Below, piece by piece: positions 25,510-34,274 of a stretch of DNA of 64,000 nucleotides. Within the stretch, counting starts at the first letter, position 1. Each line of letters begins with the position of its first letter. A program made the position numbers and the translations under genes. The notes beneath the pieces are model-generated. The model was not told the DNA's origin. It saw nothing but the letters and a program-made list of their open reading frames with translations, and made no database searches. Source of the stretch: Ruminococcus flavefaciens (GTDB lineage: Bacteria > Bacillota > Clostridia > Oscillospirales > Ruminococcaceae); assembly GCA_015067005.1 (NCBI GenBank), contig SVNH01000006.1:94009-158008 (forward strand). The letters run 5' to 3'.

Positions 25510-25944
25510 TTACATTTCAGCGATGTCATTTTCGGTAAGCTGAATAACTCCGCTGCGTGTAAGCACATCTGATGCGCGGTCGTTATCATCAACTCTGATA
25601 ACAAAAGAAACCGATCTGTCAGAAGTTCCGACGAATGAATACAGATATTCAACGTTTACATCAGCCTCGCCGAGAATATCAAGAACTCTGCTCAGCTGAC
25701 CGGGGGTATCCGGTATCGAGATAGCTACTACCTCTGTAACTGTGACTGCATATGAAGCAGCTTTGAGTATATCAACAGCTTTTTCTGTGTCGTTTGCTAT
25801 GATCCTGATAATACCGAAATCAGCGGTGTCTGCGAGGCTTAGTGCCCTCAGGTTTACTCCGCTCTCTTTTATCAGCCGCATTGCACCGGCTGCCTGATTA
25901 GGTTTATTGTCAACAAAAACTGAGATCTGTTTTACATTTGCCAT
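25510..25944 (-). CDS. Tandem ACT domain protein
   Basis: A 144-residue protein made of two ACT domains (about residues 3-68 and 70-140), the second with VAISIPDTPGQLSRVLDILG. ACT domains bind amino acids and regulate enzymes. Small stand-alone tandem ACT proteins are frequent neighbours of paaK/iorAB operons, as here, consistent with sensing aromatic or branched amino acids. The start at 25944 is set by GGGAGG 8 nt upstream; an in-frame extension to 25983 lies in the leader. Confidence 0.85.
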   Translation of the reverse strand: MANVKQISVFVDNKPNQAAGAMRLIKESGVNLRALSLADTADFGIIRIIANDTEKAVDILKAASYAVTVTEVVAISIPDTPGQLSRVLDILGEADVNVEYLYSFVGTSDRSVSFVIRVDDNDRASDVLTRSGVIQLTENDIAEM

Positions 25945-25969
25945 ATCCAGTCCTCCCTCTGTATTAAAA

Positions 25970-26104
25970 TCATATAGCTGCAATATTCAAATATATAGTA
26001 GAATAAAAGCACTGCAAAGCGTAGTGAAGCTGTAATTTTTTACAGGAAACAGCGCCCGTCAGGAGCGCTGCGCCTGTAAGCATAACAGCAATCACTTTAT
26101 TCAT
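25970..26104 (-). CDS. Possible 44-residue mini-lipoprotein or remnant
   Basis: The frame starts at an ATG overlapping the stop of the upstream Cse60-like gene (TAATG) and reads MNKVIAVMLTGAALLTGAVS, then Cys-Lys-Lys and about 21 more residues. The first 21 residues look like a lipoprotein signal peptide with lipobox GAVSC, but almost no mature protein follows. The same DNA forms a strong nested hairpin (TTACAGG..CCTGTAA around CAGCGC..GCGCTG, about 26040-26080). It may be a genuine tiny gene, a decayed lipoprotein gene or only a structured spacer. Confidence 0.3.
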   Translation of the reverse strand: MNKVIAVMLTGAALLTGAVSCKKLQLHYALQCFYSTIYLNIAAI

Positions 26105-26328
26105 TACTTGCTTCCTTTTTCCTCATACATAACGAGTGCTGAGAAGTCCTCAACGTACTCATTTACGTGAGTCTGAGCATCGTGGCACATACCGGCAGTA
26201 GTGCTGTACTTTATGTCGATGACCTTAACGCTTTCGATAAACTGATTAAGTTCGTTCTCAAATGTTACGAATTTCTCGTATTTTTCCTGCTCCGGCATAA
26301 AGTTAGTTGAAAAGATTTTGACTTTCAT
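26104..26328 (-). CDS. Cse60-like small protein (DUF2758 family)
   Basis: A 74-residue soluble protein: MKVKIFSTN, then a helical stretch (FENELNQFIESV) and VIDIKYSTTAG, a pattern shared with Bacillus Cse60 and related single-domain proteins. The molecular role is unknown; the name comes from a sporulation-phase gene in Bacillus. A good AGGAGG-type site precedes the ATG. It lies 54 nt downstream of paaK. Confidence 0.6.
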   Translation of the reverse strand: MKVKIFSTNFMPEQEKYEKFVTFENELNQFIESVKVIDIKYSTTAGMCHDAQTHVNEYVEDFSALVMYEEKGSK

Positions 26329-26382
26329 AATGATTCCTCCTGTGATATTATTTGATTATTATTATAAAATATAATAAACTTA

Positions 26383-27690
26383 TCAATCGTGCAGCTTACG
26401 CTTATCAATAACGCGCACTGCCTTGCCCTCACTTCTCTGAAGTGATTTAGGCGATACAAGATGCACCTTAGGACTAATGCCTATCATAAGCTTCATAGCC
26501 TCTGCAAGTGCTCTTTCCTGCTTCTGCATATCCTTTACCTTATCTGAGAGCTGGTTCGGATTCATTTCTACACTTACATCAAGCGTATCCGAATTGTTGA
26601 TACGGTCTACCTCAATGAGATAGTTCGGTGAATAGCCCTGCTCGATAAGAACTGTCTCTATCTGCGACGGGAATACGTTAACTCCGCGGATTATCATCAT
26701 ATCATCGCTTCTGCCCTTAGGCTTGGACATCTTTATGAGAGTACGTCCGCATGAGCATTTATTCCTGCTGAGAACACAAAGATCGCGGGTGCGGTAACGC
26801 AGAAGCGGGAACGCTTCCTTGGTAATGCTTGTGAACACAAGTTCACCAATTTCGCCTTCCGGAAGAACTTCCCCTGTTTCAGGGTCAATGATCTCAGGAA
26901 TGAAGTTATCCTCATTTATGTGCATTCCGTTCTGCTCTGAGCATTCAAAAGCAACACCAGGACCGCTTGTCTCAGTAAGTCCGTAAATATCATAAGCCTT
27001 GAGCCCAAGAGACTTCTCAATAGAACGGCGCATTTCCTCGGTCCACGGCTCAGCACCGAAGATACCTGCTTTCAGCTGAATATCGTCGGGAGTGAGTCCC
27101 ATATCGTGAAGGGTTTCGCCTATATAAGCAGCATAGGAAGGTGTGCAGCAAAGGATAGTAGCACCGAGATCGCGCATGAATGTGATCTGTCTGTCGGTAT
27201 TTCCCGATGACATAGGAACTGTAAGGCAGCCTACCTTGTGTGAACCGCCGTTAAGTCCGGCACCTCCGGTAAAGAGTCCGAAACCATAAGCTATCTGGCA
27301 TATATCATCCTTTGTACCGCCGGCAGCTGTAATAGCTCTCGCAGTACACTCTTCCCACATATCAATATCGTTCTGAGTGTAAAAAGCGACAACACGCTTT
27401 CCTGTTGTACCGCTGGTAGAATGTATTCTTACACATTCACTGAGCGGTGTCGCAAGAAGTCCGTAAGGGTAAGCGTCTCTGAGGTCAGATTTGCTCAGAA
27501 ACGGCAGTTTATGAAGATCGTCAGTACCTTTGATGTCCTCTGGTTTAACGCCCTTTTTGTCCATAAGATCGCGGTAATACTTAACGTTATCGTAAACGTG
27601 CTTTACCTGCTTTACAAGACGCTCGTCCTGAAGCTTTTTCATGTCATCTCTCGACATGGTCTCGATCTCTTCATTCCAATATCTTTCCAT
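26383..27690 (-). CDS. paaK: Phenylacetate--CoA ligase family protein
   Basis: A 435-residue adenylate-forming enzyme of the PaaK branch. The ATP loop is HSTSGTTGKRVVAF near residue 95. DIYGLTETSGPGVAFEC and YRTRDLCVLSRNKCSCGR are typical of PaaK, and a C-terminal subdomain follows (RGVNVFPSQIETVLIEQG). Together with IorAB it can turn aryl pyruvates into aryl acetates/acyl-CoAs and ATP, or the reverse for amino acid synthesis. The start at 27690 has AAGGAG 10 nt upstream; a 7-residue extension is less likely. Confidence 0.92.
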   Translation of the reverse strand: MERYWNEEIETMSRDDMKKLQDERLVKQVKHVYDNVKYYRDLMDKKGVKPEDIKGTDDLHKLPFLSKSDLRDAYPYGLLATPLSECVRIHSTSGTTGKRVVAFYTQNDIDMWEECTARAITAAGGTKDDICQIAYGFGLFTGGAGLNGGSHKVGCLTVPMSSGNTDRQITFMRDLGATILCCTPSYAAYIGETLHDMGLTPDDIQLKAGIFGAEPWTEEMRRSIEKSLGLKAYDIYGLTETSGPGVAFECSEQNGMHINEDNFIPEIIDPETGEVLPEGEIGELVFTSITKEAFPLLRYRTRDLCVLSRNKCSCGRTLIKMSKPKGRSDDMMIIRGVNVFPSQIETVLIEQGYSPNYLIEVDRINNSDTLDVSVEMNPNQLSDKVKDMQKQERALAEAMKLMIGISPKVHLVSPKSLQRSEGKAVRVIDKRKLHD

Positions 27691-27799
27691 TGGACTTCTA
27701 CTCCTTAACATTATCAGATTACGGCATAACAGCCAATTTTTAATTATATTCCCATCCTGTCAGTGATATTCTTGCTATATCACAGCAGAATCGTCAACC

Positions 27800-28381
27800 T
27801 TACTTATTTCCTGCGTTTTTGCCGAGTTCAAAAGCTTTCTTGTTGAGTTCAAGGAACTTAGGAGGAACACACTGTTCAAGTGCCTTCTGCCAGAGCTCTT
27901 CCGGATAATCCATGCGTGAAGCAAGAACTCCCATAAGAACTACATTTGAAGCCTTTGCTGTTCCAGCCTGCTCAGCAAGTGAGAGCGCATCAACAGCAAC
28001 TATCTCTGCACCTGCTGCCTTGATCTTGTCTACAAGTCCCTCAGGATAGCTTGCAGCACCCGTAATAACAGGCATAGGATCTATCTGCTGAGTGGATGTT
28101 ATGAGCTTTCCGCCCTTTTTGAGGTATGGCAGACATCTTGCAGCTTCAAGAAGTTCAAATGAGATAACAGCGTCTGCCTCACCCTTTTCGATAACAGGTG
28201 AATACACCTTATCGCCGTATTTTACGTAAGTTACAACAGAACCGCCGCGCTGGCTCATTCCGTGAACTTCACTGACCTTTACGTCAAATCCCTGTGCAAG
28301 AAGCACATTTCCGAGAAGTCTTGAAGCGAGCAGCGAACCCTGTCCGCCTACGCCGACTATCATAACTGATTTAGTTTCCAT
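27800..28381 (-). CDS. iorB: Indolepyruvate:ferredoxin oxidoreductase beta subunit
   Basis: A 193-residue gamma-type pyruvate:ferredoxin oxidoreductase domain. The glycine-rich start MIVGVGGQGSLLASRLLG and SEVHGMSQRGGSVVTYVKYG are IorB hallmarks. It partners with IorA to oxidise aryl (or branched) 2-oxoacids to acyl-CoA with ferredoxin. It is separated from iorA by a small unrelated gene. Confidence 0.93.
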   Translation of the reverse strand: METKSVMIVGVGGQGSLLASRLLGNVLLAQGFDVKVSEVHGMSQRGGSVVTYVKYGDKVYSPVIEKGEADAVISFELLEAARCLPYLKKGGKLITSTQQIDPMPVITGAASYPEGLVDKIKAAGAEIVAVDALSLAEQAGTAKASNVVLMGVLASRMDYPEELWQKALEQCVPPKFLELNKKAFELGKNAGNK

Positions 28382-28397
28382 TTATATTTACTCCTTA

Positions 28398-28802
28398 TTA
28401 TTCAGCTTTATAAATTATGTCAAGATCACCGTCAACGAAGCCGATGCCGACTGCCCTTGCACCGCTCAGTACATCGAGGTGCTTTCCGTTTTCAAGGTAT
28501 TCGCTGACCATTTCTCTGAAGAGTTCCTGAGCGTGTTCACTTCCCGTATCATCCTCATCCGAGGTGTCAACAGTGAAAATATCCTCTTCACTGCTCCAGA
28601 CCTCATCACACGCCCATTCTCCGCTTTCATCGGCAGGATCGAACTCTCCTGCTGCGATAAGCTGTATACCGTAAACATGGTCATCTTCGGATTCCACATA
28701 GAGATTGAAGCAGAAAGCCTTTGTAGAATCCGGCATTTCATTATTTTCAAGGAGTGCATCCAGCCAGTGAGCGAACTCCTCATATATATTCATTTGCAGC
28801 AT
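28398..28802 (-). CDS. Small acidic protein embedded between iorA and iorB, unknown function
   Basis: A 134-residue soluble acidic protein: MLQMNIYEEFAHWLDALLEN, then FCFNLYVESEDDHVYGIQLI, an Asp/Glu-rich middle (VDTSDEDDTGSEH) and the ending VGIGFVDGDLDIIYKAE. I do not recognise the family. Alternative ATGs are at 28817 (overlapping the iorA stop as ATGA), 28802 and 28793. I prefer 28802 because AAGGG lies 7 nt upstream. The longer frame back to 28952 runs through iorA and is an artefact. Its position inside an obligate two-subunit operon suggests co-regulation or a role with that enzyme. Confidence 0.68.
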   Translation of the reverse strand: MLQMNIYEEFAHWLDALLENNEMPDSTKAFCFNLYVESEDDHVYGIQLIAAGEFDPADESGEWACDEVWSSEEDIFTVDTSDEDDTGSEHAQELFREMVSEYLENGKHLDVLSGARAVGIGFVDGDLDIIYKAE

Positions 28803-28813
28803 ATTCTTACCCT

Positions 28814-30550
28814 TCATCCAATAGCACCGACCTTGCACTGCTCCTGACAGATGCCGCAGCCAACGCACTGTGTATGGTCTATAACAGCCTTGCCGTCTCT
28901 CATCGAAATAGCAGGACATCCCAGCTTCATGCACATCTTGCAGCCTACGCACTTATCAGCATCGACCTTGAGCGGAGGATTATGCTTAACGTACTTGAGA
29001 AGAGCGCACGGACGGCGTGAGATAATGACAGAAGCCTCATCTGCGGCAAGCTCTTCCTTGATCGCAGCCTCAGTCTCAGCGAGGTGGTAAGGATCAACCA
29101 CACGCACTCTCTTTATACCGATAGCCTTGCAGAGTTCTTCGAGGTTTACAGCAGCAGCCGGATCGCCTTTAAGATTCTTGCCGGTGGTAGGGTTCTGCTG
29201 ATGACCTGTCATACCAGTGATAGAGTTATCAAGAATGATAACTGTTGAATTAGAATTATTGTAAGCAATATTTACGAGACCTGTCATACCGCTGTGCATG
29301 AAGGTCGAATCGCCGATAACAGCAACTGTCTTATGCTCTGTCTCAGAGCCGCGGGCCTTGTTGAAGCCGTGAAGTCCTGAGATAGAAGCACCCATACAGA
29401 TAGTAGTATCAACAGCAAAGAGCGGTGCAGCAGCGCCGAGAGTATAGCATCCGATGTCGCCTGAAACTGTGATCTTGTTCTTACTGAGACAGTAGAACAG
29501 ACCTCTGTGAGGACATCCCGGACACATAACAGGCGGTCTTATCGGGATATTCTCATCAAGAGCAGTGTATTCCTTCTTCTCGCCGAGAAGCTTCTCAGCG
29601 ATAACAGACTGCGGAAGCTCACCGATATAACCGAATATTTCCTTGCCCTTAACATTGTTTACACCGATATTGCGGCAGTGTTCCTCGATGATACCATCAA
29701 GTTCCTCTATAACGTAAACCTGCTCATACTTAGCAGCAAAATCCTTGATAAGCTTCTCAGGAAGCGGATTTACCATACCAAGCTTGAGCACAGAAGCCTT
29801 ATCTCCGAGAGCCTCCTTAACGTACTGATAAGCAGCACCGTTAGTGATAACGCCGAATTCAGCCTTATCCGAGATCTCAACACGGTTGAGCGGACATGTC
29901 TCAGCATATTCGATAAGCTTCTTTGTACGCTCCTCAACGAAAACGTGTCTGCCCTTTGCATAAGCCGGCATCATAACGAATTTCTGCGGATTTTTCTCAT
30001 AAGGCTTGAGTTCAAGTTCTTTTCTGTCCTCGATCTCAACGATGCTCTGTGAATGAGCAACCCTTGTTGACATTCTTACGATAAACGGAGCATCAAACTG
30101 CTCTGAAAGTTCAAAAGCAAGCTTGACGAATTCCTTACATTCCGTTGAATCGGAAGGTTCGAGCATAGGTACCTTTGAAGCGATAGCATGATGACGGCTG
30201 TCCTGCTCATTCTGTGAAGAATGCATACCCTGATCGTCGGCAACTGCGATGACCATACCTGCATTAACGCCTGTATAAGCGGCAGTATAGAGCGGATCAG
30301 CTGCAACGTTGAGACCAACGTGCTTCATACCGCAGAAGCTTCTTGCGCCTGCAATAGAAGCGCCGAGAGCAGTCTCCATAGCAACCTTCTCGTTCGGTGC
30401 CCATTCTGCGTATACCTCGTCGTATTTAGCGACCTCTTCAGTTATCTCTGTTGAAGGGGTTCCAGGATAGCTTGATACCACGCGGCATCCTGCTTCATAG
30501 AGACCTCTTGCGAAAGCCTCGTTACCTAACATAAGTTTCTTCATATTCAT
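28814..30550 (-). CDS. iorA: Indolepyruvate:ferredoxin oxidoreductase alpha subunit
   Basis: A 578-residue subunit. The N-terminal pyrimidine-binding domain (LMLGNEAFARGLYEAGCRVV, YPGTPSTEI) is followed by a TPP-binding domain (CPGCPHRGLFYCLS and SGDIGCYTLG). The C-terminus has two 4Fe-4S clusters (CVGCKMCMKLGCP and CVGCGICQEQC, about residues 535-575). It oxidises indolepyruvate and related aryl pyruvates. AAAGGA just before the ATG supports the start. First gene of the operon leading to iorB and paaK. Confidence 0.96.
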   Translation of the reverse strand: MNMKKLMLGNEAFARGLYEAGCRVVSSYPGTPSTEITEEVAKYDEVYAEWAPNEKVAMETALGASIAGARSFCGMKHVGLNVAADPLYTAAYTGVNAGMVIAVADDQGMHSSQNEQDSRHHAIASKVPMLEPSDSTECKEFVKLAFELSEQFDAPFIVRMSTRVAHSQSIVEIEDRKELELKPYEKNPQKFVMMPAYAKGRHVFVEERTKKLIEYAETCPLNRVEISDKAEFGVITNGAAYQYVKEALGDKASVLKLGMVNPLPEKLIKDFAAKYEQVYVIEELDGIIEEHCRNIGVNNVKGKEIFGYIGELPQSVIAEKLLGEKKEYTALDENIPIRPPVMCPGCPHRGLFYCLSKNKITVSGDIGCYTLGAAAPLFAVDTTICMGASISGLHGFNKARGSETEHKTVAVIGDSTFMHSGMTGLVNIAYNNSNSTVIILDNSITGMTGHQQNPTTGKNLKGDPAAAVNLEELCKAIGIKRVRVVDPYHLAETEAAIKEELAADEASVIISRRPCALLKYVKHNPPLKVDADKCVGCKMCMKLGCPAISMRDGKAVIDHTQCVGCGICQEQCKVGAIG

Positions 30551-30625
30551 GTATTTCCTTTCATGTTATGTTTATCGTATATTGTAAACGACAGGTCATG
30601 CCGTTGTTTTTATGCTCAAATAATG

Positions 30626-30940
30626 TCAGTCAAATATCAGTGCTGCCGTAACAACTGCACTTATAAAACCGGCAGCCGATACAGCAAACGTTATGAAAGC
30701 CTCTTTCAGCTTCCATTTTTCAAAAAGCTTTCTGCCGATAACGAACACTGCGATCTCGCCAAGCAGCATTAATATAAACGGTGAGAAGAATAACACACTG
30801 TCACGAAATCTTTCTCCTGACGACCGGACTTTATAGTCCATAAAGTCAACTTCAAAATTATTCAGCATTACCCGCAGCGTAAGAAACACTGCTCCGAAAT
30901 ATATCAGATAGACTGATACAAAATATATCAGCTTTCTCAT
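30626..30940 (-). CDS. Three-helix membrane protein of unknown function
   Basis: A 104-residue protein with hydrophobic helices at about 5-24, 49-68 and 80-102, and a positively charged stretch between (YKVRSSGERFRDS). No family recognised. Its ATG overlaps the stop of the HAD hydrolase gene by 4 nt (30937-30940), so it is translated from the same message. Confidence 0.6.
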   Translation of the reverse strand: MRKLIYFVSVYLIYFGAVFLTLRVMLNNFEVDFMDYKVRSSGERFRDSVLFFSPFILMLLGEIAVFVIGRKLFEKWKLKEAFITFAVSAAGFISAVVTAALIFD

Positions 30941-31758
30941 TTATAGTTCTCCAGAAGCCACTTTGCAACGCCGTCATCAGAATTATTCCCGATGACAAAG
31001 TCCGCAGCAGCCCTGACCTCTTCCCTTGCGTTGCCGACTGCTATCTTTACATCAGCCTGTTCAAACATAGGAAGGTCATTGAGATTATCTCCGAATGCAA
31101 CTATCCTGTCAAAGCCGTATCTGCTTCGCAGGAACTTCAGACCGTTAGACTTTGAAGCCTTGTCCGAAAAAATTTCAAGATACCATTCTCCGTTATAAAC
31201 ATCAAGATAGAACGCACTGTCAACGCCGTTTATCCTCTCTATATCGAGCTTTACCGGCAGCAGATCTTCATAAGGACCTGTTGTGGTGTAATACACGGCA
31301 TATTCATCAGCGCTGTCTATAAGACGTTCAAGCTGTATAAACGGCTTTTTGTATTCATTTTTGCGTGATTCCGCAAAGCTTCTCATGACCTTTGTCGTGA
31401 GTGCTGAATAATAGCAGGTCAGAATACCGTCATCTATCCTGTACATAAAGCAATGCACATTATGTCTCTCAAACGCCTTCAGCACCTCAGCCGAAGCCGC
31501 CTTCGGGATAAATTCGCTGTTGATATAGCTTTTATCTCTGACATCGTATATGCTGACACCGTTCATTAGCAGACATGGCACATTGATATTCAGCCTTGCA
31601 GTTATCGGCACAGCTGAATAAACTGAACGCGCAGTCGCAAAGGTAAAGTATGCGCCGGCGGATATTGCACTGTTCACAGCATCAGCTGTAAACTCCGTGA
31701 TCGCTGGTTCAGGACTGAGCAGAGTCCCGTCAAGATCAGATATAAAGAGCGTTTTCAA
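30937..31758 (-). CDS. Cof-type HAD superfamily hydrolase
   Basis: A 273-residue HAD phosphatase of the Cof/IIB class. Motif I is FISDLDGTLLS at the N-terminus, the type IIB cap lies in the middle, and motifs III/IV are KSNGLKFL and VAFGDNLNDLPMFEQAD near residue 220. Likely substrates are sugar phosphates or other small phosphoesters. The start codon is TTG at 31758 with GGAGG 10 nt upstream; no in-frame ATG near it keeps the DLDGT motif with a ribosome binding site. Confidence 0.9.
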   Translation of the reverse strand: MKTLFISDLDGTLLSPEPAITEFTADAVNSAISAGAYFTFATARSVYSAVPITARLNINVPCLLMNGVSIYDVRDKSYINSEFIPKAASAEVLKAFERHNVHCFMYRIDDGILTCYYSALTTKVMRSFAESRKNEYKKPFIQLERLIDSADEYAVYYTTTGPYEDLLPVKLDIERINGVDSAFYLDVYNGEWYLEIFSDKASKSNGLKFLRSRYGFDRIVAFGDNLNDLPMFEQADVKIAVGNAREEVRAAADFVIGNNSDDGVAKWLLENYK

Positions 31759-31918
31759 GCAAGATCCACCTCCACAGCAGCAATAAACAGCTACTCACGG
31801 TATCATTATAACATATTTTTTAAAAAAAGTGAAGAAGATATTTGGTTTTTCAAGAATATTTGTATGTTCTACACAAATTAAATGCTCCGAAATGTCGATA
31901 CTGCATAAAGACATTCTG

Positions 31919-31951
31919 CAAAAAAGAACTGCCTTGTAAACAAGACAGTTC
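31919..31951 (-). terminator. Terminator of the GH5 glucanase gene
   Basis: Complementary arms at 31926-31937 and 31940-31951 (GAACTG..CAGTTC with one internal mismatch), followed by a T-run on the minus strand. It lies 9 nt past the stop. Confidence 0.8.
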
Positions 31952-31959
31952 CAATAATA

Positions 31960-34041
31960 TTATTCTGCGCCCTTCATGATACCGTCGAGGATAGCTGTAT
32001 TCCAGCTGAGAGCGGTCCTGTTGAAGATACCGTAGCTGTCCTTGCCCGAGGATACGCCGTTATCCCAGACGAAGCACTTGATACCATTTGCTTTTGCGGA
32101 TGAGATATAATAATTGTAATAATCTGCGCGCGTAGCATCATCAGCAGCTGCAACGCATCCGAATTCGCATATCATTACCGGAGTGCCGGCTGCTACGAAT
32201 TTCTGGCGCAGCTCGGTAAACTTAGCATCAAGCTCTCTTCTGTCCTGATCGCCGAATGTAACGCGCTTTCCTTCGGCAAAATTCCACGGAGCGTAATAAT
32301 GTATAGAAAGTATGATATTGTCATCCTTAGGCACTACCACATCATTGATAGCAGATGTTTCCGCAGAAGCCGCATAGGATGTGACGATAAGTGTTCTTTC
32401 GGCATTATTGCCGCCGGATGCTCTTACAGTATCAACGAAGTCCTGAGCATACTTGTTTACGACCTTTCTTTCAGCAGTTGTACCGCCGCTCCATTCAGCC
32501 GAGCTGCCGACTGTTCGCGGCTCATTCATGCCCTCGAAGATCAGTCTGTCGCCGTAGTCGCCGAAAACAGAGCATATCTGCTTCCAGATGTCGATAAGCT
32601 TAGCGCGGTCGGACTCATATTCCGCATCAGAAGGGGTAAACCACACATAGTCATCATGGTGCATATTCAATATGACCGTAAGATCCTCTGAATAGGCATA
32701 ATCCACTACTTCCTTCACGCGCGACATCCATGCGCTGTCTATCGTATTGCCGCTCTCCATATGCTCGCCCCACGTTACAGGTATGCGTATCGCATTGAAG
32801 CCGGCATCCTTTACCGCCTTTATCATTTCCTTAGTGGTCGCAGGATTGCCCCATGCTGTCTCCGCGTTGCTGCTCCACGACTTGTAGTCATAGCACTCAA
32901 GCGTGTTGCCGAGATTCCAGCCCACTTTAATATCATCAACTATCTGCGAAGCCTTTCTGAATCCGCTTGAAGCCTTCGGCTTATCTCCGGAATCTGTCTT
33001 TTTAGGAGCCGGAACCGCTGCCGAACCGTCCCCCTGACTATACTTCACTGTGATAGAATCGAGCTTGACCGAAGGCTGCTCACTCCACCAATACCCCAAA
33101 ACAATTTCACCATCCTTTGATACAAGGGCTTTCGCCTCATCCGGAACGAACCATGTCAGCGAAAGCGAGGAACTATCGGTATAGACCGCTGTATCACCCG
33201 ACTGATAGCTGCCGGCTGAAGAACTGTAACCGAATGCTCCCGTAAACTTCCGGAACCCTCCGGAAGAACTAACATTATATATAACAGCTTCAGGAACTGC
33301 ATTTTCAGGAAGGAATTCTGCTGCCGGAACTCTTATCTTATTATCATCGGCACTGAATTCAACACTTTTCCCTACATCATACGAAACAGTTCCGTCTACC
33401 GGTATATCCCTCGTCCTTGTATATTCACAGACAGCGCTTTCTATTCTGATGCTCGTCGAATTGCCCCACCAATAGCCGAACATCACTTCGCCGCCCGCGC
33501 TTATACTGCTTCTGATCTCCGCCGGAACATCCCATCTTATCTCGCCGTAGCTGCCCTGCGTAGCCGCTGAGAAGTCCTTCGACTGATACCAGCCTTTTGT
33601 AGTAGCCGCGGCGCAGTCCTCATTGACAGAAATGCCGCATCCGCCCTTAAAGGTGCCAATATCGCCGCCGTCAGCTGAATATATAGTAAATATGAACGAT
33701 GAGACCTCATCGCCTTCTTCTATAAATTCCGAAAGCGGTATCTTCAAAGTATTGCTGCCGTCAGTACGTTCTATCACCTTACCGGCATTATACTGAGAAG
33801 AGCATGAAGCCGAAAGAGTTTCAACAGGGCTTATGTGCTGTGTTGTCGGCTCAGCTGTTTCGGCTTCAGTTTTGCCGTTATCAGTAGTTTTAGTTTTTTT
33901 GCCGCTCTCAGATGCCGCGGTACTTGTTGAGTAATCAGGACGGTTCGACTTTCTTGAACTGCTGCTCTTGCTTCTGCACCCAACAGAAGCAGAAGCTATC
34001 ATGGAAGCCGAAAGCACCGCCAGTAGCTTTATAATCTTCAT
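31960..34041 (-). CDS. Lipoprotein GH5 endoglucanase with two N-terminal carbohydrate-binding-like domains
   Basis: A 693-residue protein. The lipoprotein signal ends at Cys22 (SASVGC). A Ser/Thr/Lys linker follows, then two homologous beta domains (about 70-215 and 220-345), each with a Gly-Tyr-Trp-Trp motif (VMFGYWWG, IVLGYWWS) and a repeated YDVGK-type opening. These resemble Ruminococcus-type CBM/DUF5620-like modules. The GH5 domain (about 375-690) has WNLGNTLECYDY, the acid/base in FEGMNEPRT and the nucleophile in PVMICEFGC, probably subfamily 4. No dockerin is present, so it is tethered by lipid rather than by the cellulosome. Start 34041 has AAAGGG upstream. Confidence 0.9.
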   Translation of the reverse strand: MKIIKLLAVLSASMIASASVGCRSKSSSSRKSNRPDYSTSTAASESGKKTKTTDNGKTEAETAEPTTQHISPVETLSASCSSQYNAGKVIERTDGSNTLKIPLSEFIEEGDEVSSFIFTIYSADGGDIGTFKGGCGISVNEDCAAATTKGWYQSKDFSAATQGSYGEIRWDVPAEIRSSISAGGEVMFGYWWGNSTSIRIESAVCEYTRTRDIPVDGTVSYDVGKSVEFSADDNKIRVPAAEFLPENAVPEAVIYNVSSSGGFRKFTGAFGYSSSAGSYQSGDTAVYTDSSSLSLTWFVPDEAKALVSKDGEIVLGYWWSEQPSVKLDSITVKYSQGDGSAAVPAPKKTDSGDKPKASSGFRKASQIVDDIKVGWNLGNTLECYDYKSWSSNAETAWGNPATTKEMIKAVKDAGFNAIRIPVTWGEHMESGNTIDSAWMSRVKEVVDYAYSEDLTVILNMHHDDYVWFTPSDAEYESDRAKLIDIWKQICSVFGDYGDRLIFEGMNEPRTVGSSAEWSGGTTAERKVVNKYAQDFVDTVRASGGNNAERTLIVTSYAASAETSAINDVVVPKDDNIILSIHYYAPWNFAEGKRVTFGDQDRRELDAKFTELRQKFVAAGTPVMICEFGCVAAADDATRADYYNYYISSAKANGIKCFVWDNGVSSGKDSYGIFNRTALSWNTAILDGIMKGAE

Positions 34042-34274
34042 CTTATCCCTTTCCGCGGAATTCACCGCAGCCTTAAATAATTCCGATATTTTCCCAGCAT
34101 AATAACAATATGATAATTATATCATGATATTATCCGAATTTCAAGCATTTCAGGCAATTGAAAATGCGAACATTATGCTAACTTATTAAAAGAAATACAT
34201 ATATCTTCTTCCGGCATACTTGTACTTTGCTCTGAATATCATGTTACAAAGCATTTTTCAAGGAGGTTCTCCAT

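Noticed and set aside
28817..28952. N-terminal extension of the gene between iorA and iorB
   Set aside because: The extension is the out-of-frame shadow of the IorA ferredoxin domain coding sequence.
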